From: a virus
Virus record (IMG/VR): IMGVR_UViG_3300042923_001574
Location: 1 to 40,910 of that record
Length of the DNA: 40,910 bases
Strand: one strand, 5' to 3'
Shown here in pieces: positions 1-7,731 of the stretch (within the stretch, counting starts at the first letter, position 1; each line of letters begins with the position of its first letter). The translations under genes were made by a program, and so were the position numbers. The notes beneath the pieces were generated by a model. It was not told where the DNA came from, did no database searches, and was given only the letters and a program-made list of their open reading frames with translations.

Positions 1-49
1 GGCGTCGCGCGTCAAGCTCGGCCCGATGCGCGACAGCTACGCAAAGAAA

Positions 50-74
50 AAGGGCGGGCCGATGGCCCGCCCTT
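50..74 (-). terminator. Rho-independent terminator of the small secreted-protein gene
   Basis: An 11-bp perfect stem (AAGGGCGGGCC / GGCCCGCCCTT) with a GAT loop is followed, read on the minus strand, by a T-rich tail (TTTTCTTTGC). It lies just past the stop codon of the gene ending at 108. On the plus strand there is no T tract, so it acts leftward. The first ~49 bases hold no gene I can support. Confidence 0.8.
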
Positions 75-107
75 CTCGGGCGATCAAAACCTCAACGGTC
101 ATCAGCC

Positions 108-392
108 TTAGCGGCTGCTACGGCTGTTGGCGCGCTGCTGGTTGATGATCGCCTGATCGCTGGGCAGATACCAGGGATCGGTGTAGTTCGGCTGGTAGCT
201 GTAGCTCGGGCCTACCATCGGCACCGGGGCCACGTAGCGCGGCGACTCGTAGACGACGGTCGGGCCCGGGTCCATGTAGACGTTGCGGCCCTCGTACACA
301 TAGGCGGGACCCAGGTACTGCGCCGACGCGGTGGCGACGCCGCCAGCGGTCAGCATGCCCAGGGCAGAGGCGGCAAGAATCAGCTTGCGCAT
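108..392 (-). CDS. Small secreted Tyr/Pro-rich protein
   Basis: This is a 94-residue protein starting at an ATG preceded by GGAGA; a GTG 33 bases upstream is less likely. Residues 1 to about 25 (MRKLILAASALG...ATASAQ) form a typical Sec signal peptide with an AXA cleavage site. The mature part is rich in Tyr and Pro and ends in a short polar segment. It looks like a small periplasmic or cell-surface protein, and I do not recognise a family. It is a host chromosomal gene with its own strong terminator, so it is probably transcribed alone. Confidence 0.75.
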   Translation of the reverse strand: MRKLILAASALGMLTAGGVATASAQYLGPAYVYEGRNVYMDPGPTVVYESPRYVAPVPMVGPSYSYQPNYTDPWYLPSDQAIINQQRANSRSSR

Positions 393-426
393 GATATGTC
401 TCCGTATCCTCTTCCAATCGTGCACC

Positions 427-448
427 GGCCGGCGCGCATCCGCCGGCC
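427..448. repeat. Perfect GC-rich hairpin in intergenic DNA
   Basis: GGCCGGCG and CGCCGGCC pair perfectly around a 6-base loop, between the deoxyribosyltransferase gene and the small secreted-protein gene. There is no T tract on either side, so it is at best a weak terminator or mRNA 3'-end stabiliser. The rest of this ~150-bp gap shows nothing clear. Confidence 0.4.
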
Positions 449-541
449 TGTTCGCTGTAACAACGGCGAAAAGCGGAGAATTGTTCCGAAGTTTGCCGCA
501 GGCGCGTCTTTCGGCTGCGGATTCGCCTTTCCGCTACGTCG

Positions 542-1123
542 CTACCAGGCGACCAGCTGATTGACGAGAAAACCGGCGGCAAGGGCCGCGAACAGGCTTA
601 TCGCCAACGCCAGCACCACCCAGGAGCGGGCCATGCGCTGCAATTCGCGGTTCTTCAACGTGAAGGCGAGCGCGCCCACCGCCTCGGCAATGGCCTGCTC
701 CGGCGTCGCCCAGACACGGCGGCCATCGACGATCATCAGGTTCTCGGTTCGGCCGCCATCCTCGACGAGGTTGCCCTCCCCGTCCCGGCCATCGGCGCGG
801 GCGGGCACGCGCTCGACGAGGGTGCGGGTGTCGCTCGACCACAGGAACACCGGCTTGCCGCGCGCTTCTGCATAGCCGACCTCGAAGGCGGTGCCAGGGT
901 CCATATGGATACCGCGGAAGGGCGAGATATTGGCGACGAGCGCATCCGCCTCCTCGATCATGTCGATGCATGCCTGCCTTATGTCGACGCCGTCCGCATG
1001 CAGCGGGAACAGGCCCTCGACCCCGGCCTCGCGGCACAACGCCGCCAGCCGCGCGCCCTCGGCGGCGGCGTCCGGCCGGAACACCTCGGGTCCGGCGAGA
1101 TAGAGGCGAAGCGGACGGGACAT
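542..1123 (-). CDS. Nucleoside 2-deoxyribosyltransferase-like protein with C-terminal membrane helix
   Basis: The first ~145 residues match the nucleoside 2-deoxyribosyltransferase fold. There is an N-terminal LYLAGPEVF strand-loop, then ADALVANISPF, then DPGTAFEVGYAEARGKPV, where the Glu of the FEVGYA segment is the expected catalytic residue. Family members cleave or swap the base of 2'-deoxynucleosides, or hydrolyse nucleotides. The last ~30 residues (MARSWVVLALAISLFAALAAG...) form a hydrophobic helix, so the enzyme is probably anchored to the inner membrane. The ATG at 1123 is preferred over a TTG two codons upstream. It is host chromosome, same strand as its neighbours. Confidence 0.75.
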   Translation of the reverse strand: MSRPLRLYLAGPEVFRPDAAAEGARLAALCREAGVEGLFPLHADGVDIRQACIDMIEEADALVANISPFRGIHMDPGTAFEVGYAEARGKPVFLWSSDTRTLVERVPARADGRDGEGNLVEDGGRTENLMIVDGRRVWATPEQAIAEAVGALAFTLKNRELQRMARSWVVLALAISLFAALAAGFLVNQLVAW

Positions 1124-1197
1124 GGACAACTCGGCCTGGCTCCTCGGCGGAGGATGCCCGCCAGCCTTAGCCGTGGCGCTGCCGTGGGCGCAACAGG

Positions 1198-2691
1198 TCA
1201 GCCGCGCCGCATGGTGCCGCGTTCGCGCAGCGCCGCGTGCCAGCCGAGCGCCTCCTCGATCACGTGCGGCGTATGCCCGCCCCGCGCGAGCGCCCGCTCA
1301 AAATAGTCGGCCAGCGCGTCGCGATAGTCGGGATGGGCGCAGTTGGCGATGATCAGCTTCGCCCGCTCGCGCGGCGCCAGCCCGCGCAGGTCGGCCAGCC
1401 CCTGCTCCGTCACCACGATGTCCACGTCGTGCTCGGTGTGGTCGACATGGGAGACCATGGGCACGACGCTGGAGATGGCGCCGCCCTTGGCGACCGACTT
1501 GGTGACGAAGATCGAGAGGAAGGCATTGCGGGCGAAATCGCCGGAGCCACCGATGCCGTTCATCATCTGCGTGCCGCCGACATGGGTGGAATTGATGTTG
1601 CCATAGATGTCGAATTCGAGCGCCGTGTTCACGGCGATGACGCCGAGCCGGCGGATCACCTCCGGGTGGTTGCTGATCTCCTGCGGGCGCAGCACCAGCC
1701 TCGGCTTATAGCGGGCGAGTTCCGGCAGCACGGCCTGGTATTTGGCCTGCGACAGGGTGATCGAGGAGCCGGAGGCGAAATCGAGCTTGCCGGCGTCGAA
1801 CAGATCGAACGTCGAGTCCTGCAGCACCTCGGAATACATTGTGAGGTTGCGGAACGGGCTATCGATAAGCCCGTGCATCACCGCATTGGCGATGGTGCCG
1901 ATACCGGCCTGCAGCGGCTGCAGCGTGTCGGTCAGCCGGCCGAGCTTCACCTCGCGCTTCAGCAACTCGGTCAGGTGGCCGGCGATGGCGCGCGTCTCCG
2001 CATCCGGCGGCAGCACGGTGGAGGAGGAATCGAGCTTCGAGGTGACGACGATCGCGGCGATCTTCCCCGGATCGACCGGAATGAAGGGAAGGCCGACACG
2101 GTTCTCCGGCGCCACCACGGGAATCGGATGGCGCACGGGCCGGCGGGTCGGGATGTAGATGTCGTGCAGGCCCTCGAGCAGCGTCGGCTGCGACAGGTTG
2201 ATCTCGACGATGACCTTCTCGGCCAGGATGGCGAAGCTCGCCGAATTGCCGACCGAGGTCGTCGGGATGATGCCGCCCTGCTCGGTGATCGCTACCGCCT
2301 CGATCACCGCGACGTCGACCGGCCCCAGCTGCCGGGTGCGCAACATCTCCACGGTCTCGGAGAGGTGCTGGTCGACGAACATCACCTCGCCGGCATTGAT
2401 CGCCTTGCGCAGCGCCGGATCGGACTGGAATGGGATGCGGCGGGCGAGGACGTGCGCCTCCGCCAGCTGCTTGTCGAGGTCGTTACCGAGCGAGGCGCCA
2501 GTGATGAGGGTGATCTTCAGCGGCTCGGTCTTCGCCCGCTGCGCGAGCGCCATCGGCACCGCCTTGGCCTCGCCGGCGCGGGTGAAGCCGCTCATGCCCA
2601 CCGTCATGCCGTCGCGGATATGGGCAGCCGCCTCCTCCGCGCTGACGACCTTGTCCAGAAGGGACGGCTGGCGGATGCGCTCGCGATGCAT
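1198..2691 (-). CDS. Succinate/acetate CoA-transferase (acetyl-CoA hydrolase family)
   Basis: A protein of about 497 residues from the chosen ATG, close to the ~500 usual for AarC-type succinyl-CoA:acetate CoA-transferases. Recognisable blocks are GMTVGMSGFTRAGEAKAVP near the N-terminus, QAGIGTIANAVMHGL, YSEVLQDS (its Glu matches the CoA-accepting glutamate of the family) and STHVGGTQMMNGIGGSGDFA. It moves CoA between acetyl-CoA and succinate, or hydrolyses acetyl-CoA, in central carbon metabolism. The reading frame stays open upstream to 2826, but that part is not conserved-looking; MSGSATGPAM at 2718 is an alternative start. It is the last host gene before the prophage junction. Confidence 0.9.
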   Translation of the reverse strand: MHRERIRQPSLLDKVVSAEEAAAHIRDGMTVGMSGFTRAGEAKAVPMALAQRAKTEPLKITLITGASLGNDLDKQLAEAHVLARRIPFQSDPALRKAINAGEVMFVDQHLSETVEMLRTRQLGPVDVAVIEAVAITEQGGIIPTTSVGNSASFAILAEKVIVEINLSQPTLLEGLHDIYIPTRRPVRHPIPVVAPENRVGLPFIPVDPGKIAAIVVTSKLDSSSTVLPPDAETRAIAGHLTELLKREVKLGRLTDTLQPLQAGIGTIANAVMHGLIDSPFRNLTMYSEVLQDSTFDLFDAGKLDFASGSSITLSQAKYQAVLPELARYKPRLVLRPQEISNHPEVIRRLGVIAVNTALEFDIYGNINSTHVGGTQMMNGIGGSGDFARNAFLSIFVTKSVAKGGAISSVVPMVSHVDHTEHDVDIVVTEQGLADLRGLAPRERAKLIIANCAHPDYRDALADYFERALARGGHTPHVIEEALGWHAALRERGTMRRG

Positions 2692-2849
2692 GGCGGGACC
2701 TGTGGCGGAACCCGACATGTCGGGCGGATGACGGCTCCGATAGCGCGCGCCTTCGCCGACGGCGATTCGACTTTGGTGCGGTGGGACCGTCGCCATGCGC
2801 AGGACGCAGAGCGGCCTGCCACCCAAATCCAGTCGTGAGGCCGGCGAGC

Positions 2850-2898
2850 TGGCGACCGCGGCTGGGCTCGAACCAGCGACCTGCCGCTTAGAAGGCGG
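2850..2898 (-). tRNA. 3' half of tRNA-Arg(UCU): prophage attachment site (att core)
   Basis: Read on the minus strand, the segment contains a tRNA anticodon arm, variable loop, T arm, acceptor 3' strand and CCA. The 7-base loop CTTCTAA gives anticodon TCT; the T arm is GCTGG-TTCGAGC-CCAGC; the acceptor strand is CGCGGTC plus discriminator G and CCA. No D arm or 5' acceptor strand follows. The outermost anticodon-stem pair (at 2899) is mismatched, marking where identity with the true tRNA probably ends. It is thus the tRNA remnant left by site-specific integration; the complete tRNA should lie at the far end of the prophage. The integrase gene abuts and overlaps it. Confidence 0.88.
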
Positions 2899-4102
2899 GA
2901 TTTCCTTTTCCGACTTTCCCCTTGTTTGCCAGCTTCTTAGAGGCGGGCTTTGACGCCAACTCGGGATTTTCTCGGGACTTCGTGTCGCGCTCGTGCTTCG
3001 CGCGGCGTGTGGCCTCGTCGGCGTGGCGCGCCTTCATGGCGTCGGCGATGTCGTCGGTCAGCGCGTGGGCGTAGCGCATCGTCGTCTTGATGTCGGAGTG
3101 GCCGAGCATCTCCTTCACCGCGCGCAGGTTTTTCGACGCGCGCAGGGTGCGGGTGGCGCTGGTATGGCGCAGGTCGTGGATCTTCAAATCCTCGATGCCA
3201 GCCTTCTCCTTGTCGCGGGCGAAGCGGGTGCCCCAGCCCCAGTAGGTCACCGGGTAGCGGGTGCCTCTCACATAGCGCTTGCCGGTCTTGCCGCAGCGGC
3301 GGGTGCGCTTGGCGACGAAGGTGAAGACGTGCACGGGATCGTGCCCACGCAGCGGCCAGAGAAGCTCAGTGATCTCCGGCGTGATCGGCACCACGTGCGG
3401 CTTGTCGCCCTTGCCGACCACGCGGATGATGCCGGCCGCCCAATCCACCTGCGGCCATGTGAGGCTGACCACCTCGCGCCGGCGCAGGCCCGTCGCCTGG
3501 GCGAAGAGCCGGACGGGCCGATAGTCGTCCCATTCGACGTCTTCATAGGCGATCTCCTCGTCGAGCCGCAGCTCGCGCACGCGCTCGCGCGGCTCCTTCA
3601 GCATGTGGCCGGACCAGTCCGGCTCGTCGGGCAGAGCGATCTTCCACACCTTGCGGGCGCGCATGAAAATGCGGCGCAGGATCTGGGTGAAGCCGCGATT
3701 GACGGTCGCCGGGCTCACGAGCCCAAGCTCCGGCTTGCCGAATCGGAACGTACCTCGCCGGCGGGCGACGCAGGCGGCGAGCGTGTTGTCGTCGATGTCG
3801 CCGAGCGCAGTCGACGCACCAATGGTGGCGACAAGCTCGGCGAGCTCGCGGTCGAGATCCTCGGCGTTGGTGGTGTGCTGGCCGACCTCGGTCCAATAGC
3901 GGCCGGCGGCATCGTCGATCGACATGCGGGCGCTGGCGCCGGCGCCGCGCGCGAGGGCGGCCTTTACCCGTTCTTTTTCGGCCCGCTCGAAGGCTTCCGC
4001 CTCTCGGCGAGACGTTTCTCCCGTTGAGCCGTAAAACCGTACACCACGGCGCTGGAAGTCGAAGTGGTAGTACGGCGAGTCTTCCCGCTTGTAGACGGAC
4101 AT
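2888..4102 (-). CDS. int: Tyrosine-recombinase integrase
   Basis: A 404-residue phage integrase that catalyses integration and excision at the adjacent tRNA-Arg site. Domains: an N-terminal arm-binding region (~1-60), a core-binding SAM-like domain (~60-165) and a catalytic domain (~185-360). Catalytic residues visible are Arg207 (ATGLRRREVVSL), Lys in VVGKGDKPHVVP, His309/Arg312 (IHDLRHT), His335 (EMLGHS) and Tyr344 (TTMRYAHA). The C-terminal tail is Lys-rich, and its last codons and TAA stop lie inside the tRNA-derived att core. The start has a strong GGAGG. It ends the leftward early operon, as int does in lambda, and its 5' end is overlapped by the excisionase-like gene. Confidence 0.96.
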   Translation of the reverse strand: MSVYKREDSPYYHFDFQRRGVRFYGSTGETSRREAEAFERAEKERVKAALARGAGASARMSIDDAAGRYWTEVGQHTTNAEDLDRELAELVATIGASTALGDIDDNTLAACVARRRGTFRFGKPELGLVSPATVNRGFTQILRRIFMRARKVWKIALPDEPDWSGHMLKEPRERVRELRLDEEIAYEDVEWDDYRPVRLFAQATGLRRREVVSLTWPQVDWAAGIIRVVGKGDKPHVVPITPEITELLWPLRGHDPVHVFTFVAKRTRRCGKTGKRYVRGTRYPVTYWGWGTRFARDKEKAGIEDLKIHDLRHTSATRTLRASKNLRAVKEMLGHSDIKTTMRYAHALTDDIADAMKARHADEATRRAKHERDTKSRENPELASKPASKKLANKGKVGKGNPAF

Positions 4103-4332
4103 GCCAGCCTCCGCTGGCGCTCGAGGAATTCGAGGATGTCCGCCAGGGTGAACTCCCGGCGGGGGCGAAGCTCCCCTACCCCCTTCGCGCGATACCGAAT
4201 GTTCCCCTGCTTCACGTGGCGCTGCAAGGTCGAGTAATTCATGCCGAGCAGCAGCGCTGCCTCCTTCACCGGCAAGCTCACGCGCCGGGAGAAGGCTTCG
4301 AGCAGCGGCTGGGGAATGGAGTCTGCGGTCAT
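3964..4332 (-). CDS. Excisionase-like helix-turn-helix protein
   Basis: 122 residues. Residues ~18-75 hold a MerR/excisionase-type winged HTH (LPVKEAALLLGMNYSTLQRH, then a basic wing and FTLADILEFLERQ). The C-terminal ~45 residues are low-complexity Ser/Thr/Arg and overlap the start of int in another frame, so they may be dispensable. Position just upstream of int in the same operon fits a recombination directionality factor that favours excision. Start: GAGG 6 bases before ATG. The start regions of this gene and of int share the identical block GGAGGCTGGCATG. Confidence 0.75.
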   Translation of the reverse strand: MTADSIPQPLLEAFSRRVSLPVKEAALLLGMNYSTLQRHVKQGNIRYRAKGVGELRPRREFTLADILEFLERQRRLACPSTSGKTRRTTTSTSSAVVYGFTAQREKRLAERRKPSSGPKKNG

Positions 4333-4341
4333 GCCAGCCTC

Positions 4342-4818
4342 CTAGAACGGAATCTCGTCGTCGAGGCCGCCGCCGAAGCTGCCGCCGGTCGTCGCCGGCG
4401 CGGGGGCACGCCTCTCGCGCGGCGGGTCGGTGCGCTCGTAATCCTCCGGCGTGCCGCGCGAGCCGTTGTCCTGCTTGTCGAGCAGAGTGATCTCGCCGCG
4501 GAAGGGGCGCAGCACGACCTCGGTGAAGTAGCGCTCGCCGTCATTGGTCTGCGCCTTGCGGGTCTCGATCTGGCCCTCGACATAAACCTTCGAGCCCTTG
4601 CGCAGATATTGCTCGGCGACCTTCACCAGCGGCTCGTTGAAGATGACGACGGTGTGCCACTGCGTGCGCTCCTGGCGCTCGCCGGTGGTCTTGTCGCGCC
4701 AGGTCTCGGAGGTGGCGAGGCGGAAGGTCGCGATCCTGCCGCCGTTCTGGAAGGTGCGGATTTCCGGATCGCGGCCGAGCTGGCCGATGAGGATCGCCTT
4801 GTTGACGCTGCCGGCCAT
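4342..4818 (-). CDS. ssb: Single-stranded DNA-binding protein
   Basis: 158 residues, the usual SSB length. An OB fold covers residues ~1-110 (NKAILIGQLGRDPEIRTFQN, then TWRDKTTGERQERTQWHTVV, then KGSKVYVEGQIETR). A disordered linker follows, then the acidic C-terminal tip DDEIPF, which binds SSB partner proteins. It coats single-stranded DNA during phage replication and recombination. The ATG shares its A with the TAA stop of the DUF4031 gene, so the two are translationally coupled. Reading could run further upstream in this frame, but that is only a shadow of the neighbour. Confidence 0.96.
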   Translation of the reverse strand: MAGSVNKAILIGQLGRDPEIRTFQNGGRIATFRLATSETWRDKTTGERQERTQWHTVVIFNEPLVKVAEQYLRKGSKVYVEGQIETRKAQTNDGERYFTEVVLRPFRGEITLLDKQDNGSRGTPEDYERTDPPRERRAPAPATTGGSFGGGLDDEIPF

Positions 4819-5195
4819 TAGAGGAGGCTCCCTTGCTCTACGCGGTTCTCCCGCGCCGCGACGACCCGCGCGAGGCGGGCTTCGCCGATGAGGACGATTT
4901 TCGGGTCCGCGCTGGCCATCTGCCGCCGCGCCTGCCATTCGAGCGGCCCGAACTGGTCGGTCTCGACGGCGCCGGCGGCGCCCGCGAGCGCTCGCTTGCT
5001 CTTGGCGATGTCGAAGTGGACCCAAGATGCGCCGCGGAACTGCGGCAGCGAGAGCGTGGGATGGCCCTGCAACCATTTGCGCTGCACGCCGATGGTGTCC
5101 GCCATGGCGAACAACTCCTCGAGCGTGTCTGCCCACATGTGGCACATCACCATGCGGCCGAATGGCCAGACGGGCGGGTCGACGTAGACCGTCAC
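4818..5195 (-). CDS. DUF4031 domain protein
   Basis: 125 residues starting at a GTG with GGGAGG 6 bases upstream. The body (VYVDPPVWPFGRMVMCHMWA..., LPQFRGASWVHFDIAKSKR) matches the small DUF4031 family found in phages and bacteria; biochemical function is unknown. His and Cys residues in the first half (MCHMW) could bind a metal, but this is a guess. The GTG overlaps the TGA of the ASCH gene (GTGA), and the stop overlaps the ssb start, showing tight coupling in the leftward operon. Confidence 0.8.
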   Translation of the reverse strand: MTVYVDPPVWPFGRMVMCHMWADTLEELFAMADTIGVQRKWLQGHPTLSLPQFRGASWVHFDIAKSKRALAGAAGAVETDQFGPLEWQARRQMASADPKIVLIGEARLARVVAARENRVEQGSLL

Positions 5196-5632
5196 AGCAG
5201 CCTCCCTTGGGCCAGATGGGCGGGGATCGGATTGGCGAAAGGGCGAGCCGCCGCGCCGGGGTTGAAGAAGCCGAGCGCGCCCTTGCAGGGCTGGAAGGGC
5301 AGCGGCCGGGCGTCGGCCATGACGAAGCCGATCGGGCCGAAGAACCACGGCGAGTCCATCTGCCAGACCACGTCGACGATGCGGGCGCGGCCGACAATGC
5401 CGCCGCGCTGGAACTCCTCCGGCTTCGGCAGCGGGATCTCGGGGAAGGTCTCGGCGATCCAGTCATAGCCGTCGCGGTCGAACTTCTGGCCGGCGTGCAG
5501 CAGCACGTCGCCGCGGAAGCGCAGGCCGGGATTGCCCGGCTTCCAGTCGCGGTTCTCCACGGGCTTAAAGCGGTGCGCGATGCACCAGGTCCATGGCTGG
5601 ATGACCGAGAGCGCGCGCCAGCCGCAGGTCAT
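5192..5632 (-). CDS. ASCH-domain protein
   Basis: 146 residues with an ASCH (PUA-related) fold: ALSVIQPWTWCIAHRFKPVENRDW at the N-terminus, GDVLLHAGQKFD in the middle and IVGRARIVDVVW after it. ASCH proteins bind RNA or modified nucleotides, and some hydrolyse N4-acetylcytidine. A role in handling modified bases or phage RNA is possible but unproven. It lies between a small membrane protein and DUF4031 with 4-base overlaps on both sides, so all three are made together. Confidence 0.82.
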   Translation of the reverse strand: MTCGWRALSVIQPWTWCIAHRFKPVENRDWKPGNPGLRFRGDVLLHAGQKFDRDGYDWIAETFPEIPLPKPEEFQRGGIVGRARIVDVVWQMDSPWFFGPIGFVMADARPLPFQPCKGALGFFNPGAAARPFANPIPAHLAQGRLL

Positions 5633-5778
5633 GGCGTCGTCTCCCTGCGCTGCCTGCGCAGCAAAGTGCGCTTGACCTCGTATGCATCGACGATCTCAGC
5701 GAGGTGGCGGCCGAAGGACCCGGGCGCGAGCAGCGCCCAAGAGAGGATTGCCCAGCTCAAAACGCCGAATACCGTCAT
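5629..5778 (-). CDS. Small single-pass membrane protein
   Basis: 49 residues starting at an ATG with GGAGAGG upstream and an ATGA overlap with the DUF5131 gene. Residues ~1-20 (MTVFGVLSWAILSWALLAPG) form one membrane helix, followed by a basic cytoplasmic tail (KRTLLRRQRR). I do not recognise a family. The good ribosome site and coupling on both sides argue that it is real. Confidence 0.65.
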   Translation of the reverse strand: MTVFGVLSWAILSWALLAPGSFGRHLAEIVDAYEVKRTLLRRQRRETTP

Positions 5779-7034
5779 AGCCTCTCCTCCGGCATGGCGT
5801 TGTGCTCGACGCCGTCGAGGAGGCGGCCGGCGGCCTTCTTGCCGATGCGCTGCGCCCACGCCGCCACTTCGAAGTAGTTTCCGGCCTTCCGCTCGCCCCG
5901 ATGCATCGTGCCGTCAGGCGCCCATGTGACGTAGTTGGCGTCAGGGCGACTTGCGGCGCGCGGTCCCCATCCGCCGTCCTGCCAATGCGCAACCCGCCGA
6001 CCGTCCTTGAAGCCCGGATAGACTTCGTTCTGGCCGGGAAGCCACTCTCCCCACTGCTTGAAGAAGAAGGCGACGCCGGCGGCGGCGCACTGGTCGCGCA
6101 GGGAGCGCGCCCAATCAGGATGCATCGGCCGGGCGTTCGGCCCGCTCTCGCCGCCGGCGATGACGAGGTCGAGCCTCGGAAAGCGACGGGGCGACGCGGC
6201 AGAGAAGCCGCCCATGTGGTCCGGGGTTTGGAAAAATTCGATCGACGATTGAGCACTACCAACGGCTTCGATCTGGAAGCCGGATACCGAGCCGTCGCCG
6301 CTGCGAGGCCGCTTACGCTCCTCCCTGGCGACCACTTCGGGGAAGGCGGCTCGGATCGAGGAAAGGTTGCCAACGCGGGTGAGATCCAGCGGCCCAAGCA
6401 GCGGCTCGGCCGAGACGAAGCGGATGGCCGCCGGCGTGGCGAGCAGGTCGGGCACGCGCTCGTCGGCGCGGCGCTGATCCTCGGTCGAGACGCCGAGCCA
6501 GACCCCCGGCAAGGGCCAGGGGAAGTAGGAACTTGGCCGCTCGCCCGGCGCGAACTTCTCGACGGCCGAGATGTCGCGGGTAACCGGGACTTGGCGCATC
6601 GCCGCCGAGAAGGCGCGTTCGGGAGTATCAGCGGCAGCAAGGTAGGCCCGCATCCGCGCCGAGCGCTTGGTCAGCACCTGATAGGTGTGCTGCGGGGTGA
6701 GCGCCATGACGGCGAAGACGCGGTCGATCCACTCGTCGGGCACGCTCTCATGGAAGAGGTCGCCCATGGAGTTGACGAAGATCCGGCGCGGCCGGCGCCA
6801 GCGCAGCGGCTGAGTGAGGATGTGCTCGGGCGCGAGCGCGACCTTGCCGGTCCAGACCGGCCCGGCTTTCGACGGCTGGACGGTGCCGGCATAATGCGAG
6901 CCGGGCTGCATGCGCTCGATGCGCGCCGCCTGGCGCATGGCGTAGCAGTTGGTGCAGCCGGGCGAGACGACCGAGCAGCCGACGATGGGATTCCACGTCG
7001 CGTCGGTCCATTCGATGGCGGAGCGGTCACCCAT
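5775..7034 (-). CDS. DUF5131 family protein (phage Gp37/Gp68)
   Basis: 419 residues of the phage Gp37/Gp68 family. The start MGDRSAIEWTDATWNPIVGC is typical, followed by SPGCTNCYAMRQA; this cysteine cluster recalls the iron-sulphur motif of radical-SAM proteins, though spacing differs from the canonical CxxxCxxC. Further blocks are RIFVNSMGDLFHE, YQVLTKRS, WLGVSTEDQ, FVSAEPLLGPL, VIAGGESGPNARPM and FFFKQWGEW. Function is unproven, and a nucleotide or base modification role is often suggested. An insert of ~65 residues (about 225-290) between EPLLGPLDL and VIAGGESG looks less conserved. Strong SD (GGGGG) before ATG. Confidence 0.9.
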   Translation of the reverse strand: MGDRSAIEWTDATWNPIVGCSVVSPGCTNCYAMRQAARIERMQPGSHYAGTVQPSKAGPVWTGKVALAPEHILTQPLRWRRPRRIFVNSMGDLFHESVPDEWIDRVFAVMALTPQHTYQVLTKRSARMRAYLAAADTPERAFSAAMRQVPVTRDISAVEKFAPGERPSSYFPWPLPGVWLGVSTEDQRRADERVPDLLATPAAIRFVSAEPLLGPLDLTRVGNLSSIRAAFPEVVAREERKRPRSGDGSVSGFQIEAVGSAQSSIEFFQTPDHMGGFSAASPRRFPRLDLVIAGGESGPNARPMHPDWARSLRDQCAAAGVAFFFKQWGEWLPGQNEVYPGFKDGRRVAHWQDGGWGPRAASRPDANYVTWAPDGTMHRGERKAGNYFEVAAWAQRIGKKAAGRLLDGVEHNAMPEERL

Positions 7035-7728
7035 GATCGCCCCCGACCTCAGCCTCGACCGCTACGAACTTCGCGCGGCCGTCCTCGACGACGAGCCGGA
7101 AGTCGGCATCTCCCCATTTGCAGAAGCTCAGATCGACGTCGACCTCGTCGCCCGGGCCGAGCGGGTCGGCGTCGAGGATGTAGCGCACGACCTCGTCGAC
7201 GCTGTCGCCCGACTGCTCGATCTCGCCGTCTTCCCAGCAATGGGTGAAATCGTCCGGTACGCTGCCGCGCCAGGTGCCATCGGCGAAGATGGTGATGGTG
7301 GCCATGCCGCGGGGCTCGACCCAGATGAAGTTCACCACCTCGCCTTCGGTGGCGAGCCGGCAGCCGAGATCGGCGGCCTGGTCCCGATCTTCCGGGGCGA
7401 GCACCCAGCCGGCGGGGGATTTCCCGAGGATCCAGCGATCCGGCGTGAACGAGCCGCCTGGCATCATCTCATCGGCATAGTCGCCCGGCCACCATTTACG
7501 CGCCGGGGTGACGTTCTCGAAGCGGCCGTCGCGGAACTCGTCCTCGAAGCGCACCCAAAGCCTGATGCCATCCTCGGTGCGGTAGACCGCCAGCCGGTCG
7601 CCCTCGCGCAGGGGGCGGAAGGCGTCCGCCTGGAACACGTTGTCGGTGGTCTTGCTGACCTGCGCCTCGGCGATGCCGAGAAGTTCATAGGTCGAGCCGC
7701 GCTTCTTGTGGCGATGTAGTTCACGCAT
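7027..7728 (-). CDS. Hypothetical protein, DUF1653-like N-terminus
   Basis: 233 residues. The first ~75 (HRHKKRGSTYELLGIAEAQV, then LAVYRTEDGIRLWVRFEDEF, then DGRFENV) resemble the small DUF1653-type beta-barrel that often occurs alone. The remaining ~150 residues look like a separate acidic domain with repeated Trp/Asp-rich strands; I do not recognise it. It may be a two-domain fusion. It overlaps the DUF5131 start by 8 bases and follows dnaN by 3 bases, so it is in the same operon. Confidence 0.65.
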   Translation of the reverse strand: MRELHRHKKRGSTYELLGIAEAQVSKTTDNVFQADAFRPLREGDRLAVYRTEDGIRLWVRFEDEFRDGRFENVTPARKWWPGDYADEMMPGGSFTPDRWILGKSPAGWVLAPEDRDQAADLGCRLATEGEVVNFIWVEPRGMATITIFADGTWRGSVPDDFTHCWEDGEIEQSGDSVDEVVRYILDADPLGPGDEVDVDLSFCKWGDADFRLVVEDGRAKFVAVEAEVGGDHG

Positions 7729-7731
7729 GGC

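Noticed and set aside
1237-2838. Long plus-strand open frame opposite the CoA-transferase gene
   Set aside because: Composition (His/Arg/Asp/Gln-rich) is that of an antisense shadow in GC-rich DNA; the minus-strand protein has clear family motifs.
2850-2930. Intact tRNA gene at the prophage junction
   Set aside because: Only the anticodon arm, T arm and acceptor 3' strand with CCA are present; no D arm or 5' acceptor strand follows on the minus strand.
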